From assembly GCF_012584455.1 (NCBI RefSeq), contig NZ_JABAEB010000008.1, positions 199,627 to 263,626 on the forward strand: a stretch of DNA of 64,000 nt. The letters are read 5' to 3'. Of the stretch, positions 17,986 to 26,241 are shown in pieces (the first letter of the stretch is position 1; every line of letters starts with the position of its first letter). This DNA is from Shewanella oncorhynchi. GTDB lineage: Bacteria; Pseudomonadota; Gammaproteobacteria; Enterobacterales; Shewanellaceae. Made by a program: the position numbers and the translations under genes. The notes beneath the pieces were generated by a model, which had not been told where the DNA came from, searched no databases, and saw only the letters and a list, made by a program, of their open reading frames with translations.

Positions 17986-18240
17986 GACTAAAGGAGATGT
18001 TAGCTAAGGTTTCTAAAGCGCTCATTCTACTTTGGCATTGCTTAATCGCATGAAGCAGGACGATTTTGAGTATAAGTCTTTAGTGACAGTTCTAATCATA
18101 TGTTGAGTTAAATCATGTTTAGCAAGATAGGCAGCTCGCGTCATCGCTCATATGCGTGAGCTTATTTGAGACTGAGGTGCGGCGCACGTTCCGTCTACAA
18201 ACGCTCGCCGTAACACTCATTAGATGGTACCGCAGGCTTA

Positions 18241-18285
18241 CCATTATCTCTACGCCACTCCAAGTTAGTTTCTGGAGTGGCTTTT
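18241..18285 (+). repeat. Direct repeat copy 1 flanking the gluconate cassette
   Basis: The pattern ACCAT-N9-GCCACTCCAA-N7-TCTGGAGTGGC occurs here and again, in the same orientation and nearly identical spacing, at 21551-21593. The two copies enclose gntK, the permease gene and gntR. Confidence 0.6.
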
Positions 18286-18289
18286 TTTC
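18255..18289 (+). terminator. Rho-independent terminator
   Basis: The stem GCCACTCCA (18255-18263) pairs with TGGAGTGGC (18274-18282), and a run of seven T follows directly. It would end transcripts from the porin direction. A related hairpin occurs at 21565-21592. Confidence 0.88.
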
Positions 18290-18359
18290 TAAAAAATTGA
18301 GCGGTTTAAGCCGATGTGCATTACGACTTTGCGCTTGACTTCAATGGCCAACGTTGACC

Positions 18360-18884
18360 TTACCCTTCGCCATTTATCGCATTAATACAGCGTTGTACGA
18401 CTTCTTCGAAAGTGCCATCTATACTCACTTGGATAACGTCAGCTTCATCAGTCGCGGGCATTTCCAGCGTGTCGAACTGACTCTTGAGTAGCTCAATCGG
18501 CATGAAGTGGGCTTTTCTGGCAAACATGCGTGTTTTGACTAATTCAAAATCTCCGTATAGATGAATGAACACCAGCTTGCTGTTGTTCTGACGGATTAAG
18601 TCACGATACTGGCGCCGCAGTGCAGAGCAGACAATAACCCCCTGCTCCCCCTTTTGCTCAATGCTATACACAGCGTCGTTGATACGCTCAAGCCAAGGAG
18701 CGCGATCGCTATCGTTGAGCGGTGAGCCAGATTTCATCTTGATAATATTGGCTCTAGGATGCAGATCATCACCATCAATAAATTTCGTCTCTAACGCCTT
18801 TGCGACCGCGGCACCAATCGAAGATTTGCCACAACTAGAGACGCCCATGAACACATAGCTATTGCCTTTTTTTCTCTCAGTCAC
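18360..18884 (-). CDS. gntK: Gluconokinase
   Basis: This enzyme phosphorylates gluconate to 6-phosphogluconate with ATP. The GTG at 18884 gives 174 residues, the usual family length, and has GAGG upstream. An upstream ATG at 18935 would add 17 unconserved residues and would lie inside the operator pair. The Walker A stretch reads GVSSCGKSS (family: GVSGCGKS), followed by FIDGDDLHP, the gluconate-binding region, and CSALRRQYRDLIR. It is divergent from the permease gene, and the shared region carries GntR-type operators. Confidence 0.93.
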   Translation of the reverse strand: MTERKKGNSYVFMGVSSCGKSSIGAAVAKALETKFIDGDDLHPRANIIKMKSGSPLNDSDRAPWLERINDAVYSIEQKGEQGVIVCSALRRQYRDLIRQNNSKLVFIHLYGDFELVKTRMFARKAHFMPIELLKSQFDTLEMPATDEADVIQVSIDGTFEEVVQRCINAINGEG

Positions 18885-18933
18885 TTTGTTAACCTCATGC
18901 CAATTCTCGAATTTAGTCACTTCCCACTCTACC

Positions 18934-18963
18934 ATATTACGGGTAACATGTTACCGGTAACCT
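18934..18963. promoter_or_regulatory. Tandem GntR-type operators
   Basis: Two near-palindromes, ATATTACGGGTAACAT (18934-18949) and ATGTTACCGGTAACCT (18948-18963), overlap by two bases. They fit the TGTTA-N4-TAACA form of the GntR operators known from enteric bacteria. They lie between divergent gntK and the permease gene, whose regulator gene is close by. Confidence 0.75.
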
Positions 18964-19005
18964 ACAAAAATGTGGACAACTTAACTAACAAGGAAAAGTC
19001 CTCTA

Positions 19006-20349
19006 ATGTCTGATATGTCATTGATTCTGACAGCACTGGGTTCAATTGCCCTGCTACTGTTCTTAGTGATGAAAGTGAGATTACATGCAGTAGTATCACT
19101 GATACTGGTGTCGATCATTGCCGGCCTTTTCTCTGGCATGAACCCAGCCGATATCACCAATACGATTCAACAAGGTATGGGGGGAACACTGGGCTTTGTG
19201 GCGGTAGTGGTCGCTTTGGGAGCCATGTTTGGCCGGGTAATGGAAGAGACTGGCGCGCTAGATCAGATAGCCCATACACTGCTGAATAAATTTGGTAACG
19301 ACAAAGCTCACTGGGCCATGACCTTTACAGGCTTTATCTGTGCACTCCCCCTCTTCTTCGATGTTGCTGTGGTACTGCTGATTGGCATCGCCTTTGCCGT
19401 GGTTCGTAAAGGGGGCGGCAGTGTCGTTAAAATTGGTATTTCACTGCTCGCGGGTATTGCCACTTGTCAGGCATTTCTCATCCCTGCACCAGGGCCTATT
19501 TTGGTCGCTTCCCAGCTCAATGCCGACTTTGGCTACATGATAGTCTTCGGTTTATTGGCATCGATTCCGGCGATGATTCTAGGCGGCCCGCTCTTTGCCA
19601 GCCTCATCTCCCAAAAAGTCCATGTTGAGCTGCCTGCCCACGAGCAGCAGGAAAAAGGTGAACGAGAAGGCGGACCGATCCCCTCATTCGCGCTATCAAT
19701 CAGTATTGTGGTGTTCCCACTGCTGCTTATCGGTTTAAAGACAGTGGTGTCACGCTTTATTGATGAAAAATCCGATCTGCATAATTGGCTCGCCTTGATA
19801 GGTCATCCCTTCACCGCCATTTTGCTAGCCTGTTTAATCGCATTCTATGTGCTAGGCGTTAGACGCAATATTCCCAATGAGCGCATCATGGAAATCTGTA
19901 GCAGTGCGTTACAACCTGCTGGGATCATTATTCTCGTCACCGGTGCTGGTGGCGTGTTCAAGCAAGTGCTGATTGACTCGGGTGTCGGCGATGCATTAGG
20001 CAATATGTTGGCAGGTTCGGGATTACCGATTGTAATACTGGCATTTATTTTGTCGGCGTCGGTGCGCGTGATCCAAGGGTCGGCAACCGTGGCCATGTTA
20101 ACGGCTTGCGGCCTTATCATCCCGATACTTGAACCACTAAACTTAGATGGTGCTCAATTGGCGGCAATTACGATTGCCATTGGCGGTGGTTCGATTGTGC
20201 TCTCGCATGTCAATGATTCAGGTTTCTGGCTCGCTAACCGTTTTCTTGGATTGTCAGAAAAACAAACACTGCAAACTTGGACTGTAATGGAGACCATTAT
20301 TGGTACGACGGGCGGCATAGTCGCAGTCATCATCTCTGCGTTTCTCTAA
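19006..20349 (+). CDS. gntT: Gluconate:H+ symporter, GntP family
   Basis: This 447-residue inner-membrane permease of the GntP family has about 12-14 hydrophobic segments. Family stretches include GMGGTLGFVAVVVALGAMFGRVMEETGALD near 55-85 and RVIQGSATVAMLTA near 350. It takes up gluconate for the divergently encoded kinase. The ATG follows AAGGAAAAG. The exact paralogue (gntT, gntU or gntP type) cannot be settled from sequence alone, so the symbol is by context. Confidence 0.88.
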   Translation: MSDMSLILTALGSIALLLFLVMKVRLHAVVSLILVSIIAGLFSGMNPADITNTIQQGMGGTLGFVAVVVALGAMFGRVMEETGALDQIAHTLLNKFGNDKAHWAMTFTGFICALPLFFDVAVVLLIGIAFAVVRKGGGSVVKIGISLLAGIATCQAFLIPAPGPILVASQLNADFGYMIVFGLLASIPAMILGGPLFASLISQKVHVELPAHEQQEKGEREGGPIPSFALSISIVVFPLLLIGLKTVVSRFIDEKSDLHNWLALIGHPFTAILLACLIAFYVLGVRRNIPNERIMEICSSALQPAGIIILVTGAGGVFKQVLIDSGVGDALGNMLAGSGLPIVILAFILSASVRVIQGSATVAMLTACGLIIPILEPLNLDGAQLAAITIAIGGGSIVLSHVNDSGFWLANRFLGLSEKQTLQTWTVMETIIGTTGGIVAVIISAFL

Positions 20350-20402
20350 CGATAACCTGTGATGACAAACATAAGTCGTTAAGCGAAAGAACAAGGGGAA
20401 GT

Positions 20403-21401
20403 CTACAGTGTTTCCCCTAAATCAATACGATAGCCCAGGTCGATAACCGATTCTGCTATCTCTTTGCCATTTAGCCTGTCTAATAGCTCAGTAGCAGCAA
20501 TTCGACCAATCTCTTTTCTCGGCGTAATAATGCTCGCCAATTTTGGCGTCATAGATTGGCCAATATCATGGCCATGAAACCCTGCAACGCCAATTTGTTC
20601 AGGGATCTTGATGCCTTGTCTTTGACACTCAAATATCACCCCCGCAGCCAAATCATCGTTGGTGCAAAAAAAGCTATCCACATAGGGATATTTCGCTAAT
20701 GTTTGTTGCAATAACGACGCCCCCAAGGAAAACGACGAGGCCTCATTTGTGGTCATCGCCAAAGGTGTAAGCTGAGCCTCCTGCATCGCTAACTCGTAGC
20801 CTCGCATCTTAAGCTGAGTGCGAATATCCATGCGCGCGCCTAGGTAGGCAATGTGGCGATAGCCTTGTGCAATCATGGCCTTAACCATTTCGCATGCGGC
20901 CGCTGTATTATCGAAACCCACACACTGTTGAATCGAAGGCGACACGCTATCCATCATTTCGATGACCGGAATGCCCGCCGTTTCAATCATTCGCACGGTA
21001 CGCGGCGTGTGGTAACTTTCGGACAAGAGTAAGCCATCGATATTGTAAGAGAGCAGTGATGCAACCCGCTCTTCTTCTAATTCGGCCTGATACCCGTAGT
21101 GAGCCAGCATGGTTTGATAACCGCGTTTGCCGGTCACATTCTCAATACCGCGCAGCACTTCAGCAAATACTTGGTTGGTTAACGAAGGCACTAACACGCC
21201 AATAGCGCGACTGGTTGCTTGCGCTAAAATTTCCGGCGCGCGATTAGGAATATAACCTAAGGTTTCTAGTGCGACAGCAATCTTCTCTTGAGTGCTTTGC
21301 GCCACCCTTGTTGGATTTTTTAAATAGCGACTCACCGTCATTTTGGTGACCCCAACTTGATCGGCAACGTCTTGAAGACTGGGTCTACGCTTTTTATTCA
21401 T
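20403..21401 (-). CDS. gntR: Gluconate repressor, LacI family
   Basis: This 332-residue protein has the LacI-type headpiece at residues 7-30 (LQDVADQVGVTKMTVSRYLKNP), a hinge, and a periplasmic-binding-protein-like effector domain with CVGFDN and FFCTNDDLAAGV stretches. It is convergent with the permease gene, 53 bases away. The operators between gntK and the permease match GntR sites, so the protein should repress both until gluconate is bound. Confidence 0.9.
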   Translation of the reverse strand: MNKKRRPSLQDVADQVGVTKMTVSRYLKNPTRVAQSTQEKIAVALETLGYIPNRAPEILAQATSRAIGVLVPSLTNQVFAEVLRGIENVTGKRGYQTMLAHYGYQAELEEERVASLLSYNIDGLLLSESYHTPRTVRMIETAGIPVIEMMDSVSPSIQQCVGFDNTAAACEMVKAMIAQGYRHIAYLGARMDIRTQLKMRGYELAMQEAQLTPLAMTTNEASSFSLGASLLQQTLAKYPYVDSFFCTNDDLAAGVIFECQRQGIKIPEQIGVAGFHGHDIGQSMTPKLASIITPRKEIGRIAATELLDRLNGKEIAESVIDLGYRIDLGETL

Positions 21402-21501
21402 AATATCTAATGTTAGTTAACGAACCGCGGATATGGGTGAGATGTATAGCTAAAATATCGAATATAAACAAATAGTAGACATAAACATCAGACAGGGATC
21501 T

Positions 21502-21595
21502 TATAATAGTTCGCCCAGCGATACCAGTTGAGGACTATTTTAGCGGAATGACCATGCTAGCTAGGCCACTCCAAACCATATCTGGAGCAGCCTTT
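21502..21595 (+). ncRNA. Possible small RNA between gntR and ygiQ
   Basis: On the strand opposite both neighbours, a perfect TATAAT (21502-21507) is followed about 60 bases later by an imperfect stem-loop GGCCACTCCA...TGGAGCAGCC with a short TTT. A transcript of about 80 bases is possible. No good -35 element is visible, and the hairpin has a mismatch, so the call is weak. Confidence 0.25.
21551..21593 (+). repeat. Direct repeat copy 2 flanking the gluconate cassette
   Basis: ACCAT-N9-GCCACTCCAA then TCTGGAGCAGCCTTT matches copy 1 at 18241-18285 in order, orientation and spacing (one base shorter). The variable parts differ, and two bases of the stem are changed. Confidence 0.6.
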
Positions 21596-21622
21596 AAACA
21601 TTATTTGTGATGGCGAAAAGTG

Positions 21623-24046
21623 TTACTTAGCCTGTTGGCGCCCCTGAGAGGGCTTGCCTGCAGATTTGCCACCCGTTTTTGATGGGTTTCCGCCTTTAGC
21701 CTGAGAGCCTCCTGCCTTAAAACCAGACTGGCCGAAAGGCGCTTTCGCTCCCGGACGGCTCGAATGGGCTCCACTGGGTTTAGAGCCACTGGGTTTAGCT
21801 CCCGCTGGCTTAGCGCCATTCGCTGCAGGTTTTCCGCCTTTAGCGGCGGGTTTTGACTCAGCACCAGCCTGAGCTTGCGCGCCGCCTTTCGCCGCACCTT
21901 TAGATTTGCCATCGCCCTTGCGGTCATCAAATTGATTGCCCGAGAAGCGAGTAAAGGCTTTTTGGCCTTGGTTGGCATCTTTCATCCACTTAGGTCCGCG
22001 CTCATTTCGACCTTCTGGCGGCACTAATTGATGCGGACTATTACCGATCAAGTCTTCACGCCCCATGGCGGTTAACCCTTCACGGATTAATGGCCAACCC
22101 GCAGGATCGTGATAACGGAGCAATGCTTTGTGCAAGCGACGTTGGCGCCCTTTCTTCGGCACAGATACCACTTCGCTGGTGTGCTTGACGTTTTTCAGCG
22201 AGTTTAACTCGGTATGATAAATCGTGGTCGCATTCGCCATCGGTGACGGATAAAAATTCTGTACTTGATCGAGCTTAAACTTACGTTCCTTCAACCACAA
22301 CGCTAAGTTCACCATGTCTTCGTCGGTCGTACCTGGATGCGCCGAAATAAAGTAAGGGATCAGGAACTGCTCTTTGCCCGCTTCCTTAGAAAACTTATCG
22401 AACAATTCTTTAAACTTATCGTAGGCGCCCATGCCAGGTTTCATCATCTTGCTGAGCGGACCTTCTTCGGTATGCTCAGGGGCGATTTTTAAGTAGCCGC
22501 CCACATGGTGCTGCACTAACTCTTTAACATAAGCCGGATCTTCGATCGCCAAGTCGTAACGCACGCCAGAGGCAATCAATACTTTCTTGATGCCAGGTAC
22601 GGCACGCGCAGCGCGATACAAGTCGATAGTATGTTTATGATCTGTGCCTAAGTGGCCGCAAATTGATGGGAACACACAGGATAAACGCCTACAGGTTTTT
22701 TCAGCCTTTTCGCTGGTACAACCTAAACGGTACATGTTGGCTGTAGGGCCGCCTAAATCGGAAATCACTCCAGTAAAGCCGGGCACTTTATCCTGAATAT
22801 CTTTGATTTCTTTAACAATCGACTCTTGTGAACGACTCTGAATGATTCGGCCTTCATGCTCGGTAATCGAGCAGAAAGAGCAGCCACCAAAGCAACCACG
22901 CATGATGTTGATAGACGTCTTGATCATGTCATAGGCAGGGATTTTTTCCTTGCCATAGATAGGATGAGGAATGCGCTGGTAAGGTAAATCGAATACGGCA
23001 TCCATCTCATCGGTATTAAGCGGCCATGCAGGCGGATTCACCCAAACGGCGCGGTCGCCATGGGGTTGAAATAACGCACGGGCACAACCTGGGTTTTGCT
23101 CTTGGTGCAAAATCCGTGAAGCATGGGCATATAAATATTTGTCTTCAGAGACTTTTTCAAACGCTGGCAGCAGCACATAGGTTTTATCCCATGGCTTAGG
23201 TTTAGGCGGTTGAACGCTAATAGGCTTAGGGGCTTCGTTATCGAAAATTTTCACATCCGACGGGCCGGACAAGTTAGCACAACCCACATCATCGGCGCCG
23301 TAAGGATTCGGCAGCGGCTCTATCTTGTGCAATTGGTCAATCTTGCGCGAGTCCATACCGCGCCATTCGGGCAGTGGCTCTTTACGGATAACGGCTGTGC
23401 CGCGCACATCGTGCAACGAGCTTATCGGTTCACCGGCAGCTAAGCGGCGTGCCACTTCGACTAAAGGACGCTCGGCATTGCCGTACATCAGAATGTCGGC
23501 CTTGGCATCGAAAATCACACTGCGGCGTACTTTATCCGACCAATAATCGTAATGGGCGATACGGCGTAAACTGGCTTCGATACCACCAATAATCACAGGC
23601 ACATCTTTAAAGGCTTCTTTACAGCGCTGGGTGTACACAGTCACGGCGCGATCTGGGCGCTTACCACCAATATCACCCGCGGTATAAGCATCGTCAGAAC
23701 GTAAACGACGGTCGGCGGTGTAACGGTTAATCATCGAATCCATGTTACCGGCGGTGACGCCAAAAAACAGGTTTGGACGACCCAATTGCATAAAGGCGTC
23801 TTTGCTCGACCAATCGGGCTGGGAAATAATGCCGACTCGGTAACCTTGGGCCTCTAACATACGGCCGATCACTGCCATGCCAAAGCTTGGGTGATCCACA
23901 TAAGCGTCGCCTGTGACTATGATGATGTCACAGCTATCCCAACCAAGCTTATCCATCTCCTTGCGAGACATAGGTAAGAAAGGCGCAGTGCTGTCGCCCG
24001 TGGCCCAATACTTGGGATGACTAAAGAGTGTGGATTCAACTTGCAT
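21623..24046 (-). CDS. ygiQ: YgiQ-family radical SAM protein
   Basis: This 807-residue protein of the UPF0313/YgiQ family has an N-terminal B12-binding-like part (about 30-200), then the radical SAM core with the Fe-S ligands Cys385, Cys389 and Cys392 in [10 protein letters not shown]. The substrate of this widespread family is unknown. The last 115 residues or so are a low-complexity tail rich in Gly, Ala, Lys, Ser and Pro (for example [14 protein letters not shown]), clearly different from the catalytic part and probably disordered. The gene is monocistronic on the minus strand. Confidence 0.92.
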   Translation of the reverse strand: MQVESTLFSHPKYWATGDSTAPFLPMSRKEMDKLGWDSCDIIIVTGDAYVDHPSFGMAVIGRMLEAQGYRVGIISQPDWSSKDAFMQLGRPNLFFGVTAGNMDSMINRYTADRRLRSDDAYTAGDIGGKRPDRAVTVYTQRCKEAFKDVPVIIGGIEASLRRIAHYDYWSDKVRRSVIFDAKADILMYGNAERPLVEVARRLAAGEPISSLHDVRGTAVIRKEPLPEWRGMDSRKIDQLHKIEPLPNPYGADDVGCANLSGPSDVKIFDNEAPKPISVQPPKPKPWDKTYVLLPAFEKVSEDKYLYAHASRILHQEQNPGCARALFQPHGDRAVWVNPPAWPLNTDEMDAVFDLPYQRIPHPIYGKEKIPAYDMIKTSINIMRGCFGGCSFCSITEHEGRIIQSRSQESIVKEIKDIQDKVPGFTGVISDLGGPTANMYRLGCTSEKAEKTCRRLSCVFPSICGHLGTDHKHTIDLYRAARAVPGIKKVLIASGVRYDLAIEDPAYVKELVQHHVGGYLKIAPEHTEEGPLSKMMKPGMGAYDKFKELFDKFSKEAGKEQFLIPYFISAHPGTTDEDMVNLALWLKERKFKLDQVQNFYPSPMANATTIYHTELNSLKNVKHTSEVVSVPKKGRQRRLHKALLRYHDPAGWPLIREGLTAMGREDLIGNSPHQLVPPEGRNERGPKWMKDANQGQKAFTRFSGNQFDDRKGDGKSKGAAKGGAQAQAGAESKPAAKGGKPAANGAKPAGAKPSGSKPSGAHSSRPGAKAPFGQSGFKAGGSQAKGGNPSKTGGKSAGKPSQGRQQAK

Positions 24047-24176
24047 GGATTGTGACCCGAAAACGTAATGTCAAATAAAGGCGCCACGAAAATAAGTTAC
24101 GCCAATTTAGGGACGCGGAGTATAGCAGGGAATGGAGGATAGATGCGATTAAAAAAACACCACTCGAGGCATTTTC

Positions 24177-24249
24177 AGGGGTATTTGAGCCAGAAGCGTA
24201 ATACCCCTAAATCCGCTATGGATATGGCTTAGGGCGGAATTGACCGCCC
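24177..24249. other. Two hairpins downstream of the MAPEG gene
   Basis: AGGGGTATT/AATACCCCT (24177-24208) and GGGCGG/CCGCCC (24232-24249) form perfect stems between the MAPEG stop and the ygiQ start, both genes being on the minus strand. They probably end or stabilise the MAPEG transcript. No strong T run follows. Confidence 0.45.
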
Positions 24250-24261
24250 AAACCTGCGAGC

Positions 24262-24672
24262 CTAGAGACCCTTTCCTAAACCTTGAGCAAAATGCAGCAA
24301 ATTCACCAGCGCCAAACTGATAATCACTAGCCAAGTGAGCAATACGCCCCAAAAACGACCAAAATGGTAACCACCTTGGCCTTGAGTTAAGCCAATAGCA
24401 TGGAGTAAGCGCGCCACTATCCACACAGTCCCAAAACAGTGTAAATAAAATGCAGGCAAGCCACCCGCTTCGGCCACCAGCATTAAAATCAATACGATAG
24501 GCGCATTTTCGATCAGGTTAACATGCACTCGATTAGCCAAAGCTAAGGTGCTGTTACCACCATCCCCTAGGCCGATTTTCTGACCTCGCCTTAATTTAAC
24601 TACTCGATAAGCCAAAGCGACAATTAATAGCCCTGTGAGGCTAGCGTAAAGACCCGTTACCATCAAAGACAT
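24262..24672 (-). CDS. MAPEG-family membrane protein
   Basis: This 136-residue integral membrane protein has four hydrophobic segments. The MAPEG signature appears as ANRVHVNLIENAPIVLILM (about 48-66), which includes the conserved Asn and Glu of the glutathione-binding loop. Bacterial members are glutathione-dependent enzymes of uncertain substrate. The ATG follows GGGGAAATAGGC. Confidence 0.85.
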   Translation of the reverse strand: MSLMVTGLYASLTGLLIVALAYRVVKLRRGQKIGLGDGGNSTLALANRVHVNLIENAPIVLILMLVAEAGGLPAFYLHCFGTVWIVARLLHAIGLTQGQGGYHFGRFWGVLLTWLVIISLALVNLLHFAQGLGKGL

Positions 24673-24829
24673 GCCTATTTCCCCTTATCAAAAAGCTGAC
24701 TATAGCCCGAGCTGCAAAAAATCAGCAATTTATTTGTATTAAGGTTAAAAGCCATTAACCTTTTATAGACAAGATAGGTTAATATGCGCGCGTCATTCCC
24801 TACAACTTTTTATACAGTGAATACCCCGA

Positions 24830-26050
24830 TTGGATAACGACGAGTTTATCGAAAAACGCAGATTTATCATAAAGCTAGGCAAAGCCTTGCATAAGTTTGG
24901 CACACCCGCTTATCGTCTAGAAAACCACTTACAAACCGTTGCTCGCACCTTAGGTATCGAAGGCTATTTCCTTATTTCTCCAACGTCGATGACCTTCGTT
25001 TTGCAACATGATACCGATCAAGAATATAACCATGCCGCTCGCGTTAAGCCCGGTGAACTCGATTTAGGCTCACTCGCCCGCACCGATGAATTGGTCGATG
25101 AGTTAACCTCAGGTAAACGCACTTTGGCCGAGGCCTTAGATCGCTTAGAAGAAATTGCCAATAAACCCAATCCCTATGGCCCTGTATTAACTTGCTTTTC
25201 TTTTGGAACTTCTGCCGCCGCTTTCGCTATGCTGATGGGCACGGGTTGGAACGATGTATTTTGGTCAGGATTATTAGGCTTATTCGTCTATGGCTTGGTA
25301 TACCGTGCCGAACGCTCGGCCCGCATGGCCGAAGTGCTCGAACCCTTCGCCACTATCCTTTGCGCCATCGCAGCCTGTGGCATAGCGCGTATCGATCCAA
25401 ATATTAATATCCCAGTAGTGATCCTCTCCTCCATTATTATTTTTATTCCCGGCTTAGCCTTAACCTTAGGTTTAGCCGAACTCGCCGCACGGGATTTAAT
25501 TTCTGGCACGGCGCGCATCATGGATGCGAGCATGCAATTATTTAAGCTGTACTTTGGCGCAGTGCTCGGCATGGCAATCGGTAAGGCTATGTTCGGCGAA
25601 GCGATTCACATAGAACCTGAGGGTTTACCTCGCTGGGCAATTTGGTCGGCGGTTCCGATTCTATCTATGGCGCTGGTTTTTATCTTCAAAGCAAGGATGC
25701 AAGATTCGCCTTGGGGCGTATTGGCTGGGATAGTGGCGTTTTTCTCAGCCATGCTCGGCGGACATTATTTTGGTGATTCGGTGGGGATCTTCTTTGGTGC
25801 CTTGGCAGTAGGAATTTATTCTAATCTCTTCGCCCGCTGGATGAAGGCGCCAGCCTCCATCGCCCTGTTGCAGGGAATAGTGATCTTAGTCCCCGGCAGT
25901 AAAACCTATATCGGACTCAATGCACTGATCTCAGGTGAGACCATGCTCAATCAGTCGCACATAGGCTCGCAAATCTTTTTGATTTTTATGTCGCTAATTG
26001 CGGGGCTCATCTTTGCTAACGTCGCTGTCCCACCTAGGCGTACACTGTAA
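24830..26050 (+). CDS. ThrE-type threonine/serine exporter
   Basis: This 406-residue protein has the two-part ThrE layout: an N-terminal domain (KRRFIIKLGKALHKFGTPAYRLE, the family's hallmark start) and ten or so membrane segments forming the DUF1212 and DUF3815 regions. The start must be TTG at 24830, because an in-frame TGA lies four codons upstream and no ATG precedes the conserved start region. The ribosome site is weak. Family members export threonine or serine, and some export dipeptides. The neighbours give no further clue. Confidence 0.85.
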   Translation: MDNDEFIEKRRFIIKLGKALHKFGTPAYRLENHLQTVARTLGIEGYFLISPTSMTFVLQHDTDQEYNHAARVKPGELDLGSLARTDELVDELTSGKRTLAEALDRLEEIANKPNPYGPVLTCFSFGTSAAAFAMLMGTGWNDVFWSGLLGLFVYGLVYRAERSARMAEVLEPFATILCAIAACGIARIDPNINIPVVILSSIIIFIPGLALTLGLAELAARDLISGTARIMDASMQLFKLYFGAVLGMAIGKAMFGEAIHIEPEGLPRWAIWSAVPILSMALVFIFKARMQDSPWGVLAGIVAFFSAMLGGHYFGDSVGIFFGALAVGIYSNLFARWMKAPASIALLQGIVILVPGSKTYIGLNALISGETMLNQSHIGSQIFLIFMSLIAGLIFANVAVPPRRTL

Positions 26051-26100
26051 CAATCGCTAATCCGGCTGGAGCCCGCGCCCAGCCGCCACCTCAAGATAAT

Positions 26101-26117
26101 CTTAAGCTAACCTTAAG
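26101..26117 (+). promoter_or_regulatory. PmrA-type direct repeat box
   Basis: CTTAAG-CTAAC-CTTAAG fits the YTTAAK-N5-YTTAAK box of PmrA/QseB-type OmpR regulators. It stands about 30 bases upstream of a possible promoter (TTGACT at 26147-26152, 17-base spacer, TGTTAT) for the outer-membrane protein gene. Confidence 0.4.
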
Positions 26118-26241
26118 TAAAATAAGAAACTTATTAAAATGTTTCCTTGACTAACACTCGTTTTCCATGTGTTATTAAATTGTGAATTGCAACGTGAAAT
26201 TGTTTTCGCTGCAGTCGTCGATTTCATGGGAGTGGCCTTTT

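Larger units (their letters stand above)
17986..18359. other. Structured intergenic region behind the porin gene
   Basis: No gene is supported here. Three stems can be seen on the plus strand: an imperfect AGCTCGCG...GCGTGAGCT hairpin at about 18131-18160, an ATGGTA/TACCAT stem near 18224-18245, and the strong terminator at 18255-18289. Together they resemble a 3'-UTR-derived small RNA or a long structured 3' end of the porin message. Confidence 0.4.

Noticed and set aside
18156..18338. 60-codon plus-strand ORF behind the porin gene
   Set aside because: It crosses a strong intrinsic terminator and lacks a ribosome site.
21601..21978. 125-codon minus-strand ORF within the ygiQ tail
   Set aside because: It is the second frame of the low-complexity 3' end of ygiQ; its Arg/Leu/Ala-rich composition is an artefact of the repeat.
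24149..24424. 91-codon ORF overlapping the MAPEG gene
   Set aside because: It uses another frame of the MAPEG gene on the same strand, and the MAPEG frame has clear family motifs.
26182..26241. Upstream start for the Omp85-like protein
   Set aside because: The ATG at 26242 has a better ribosome site and begins a normal signal peptide.
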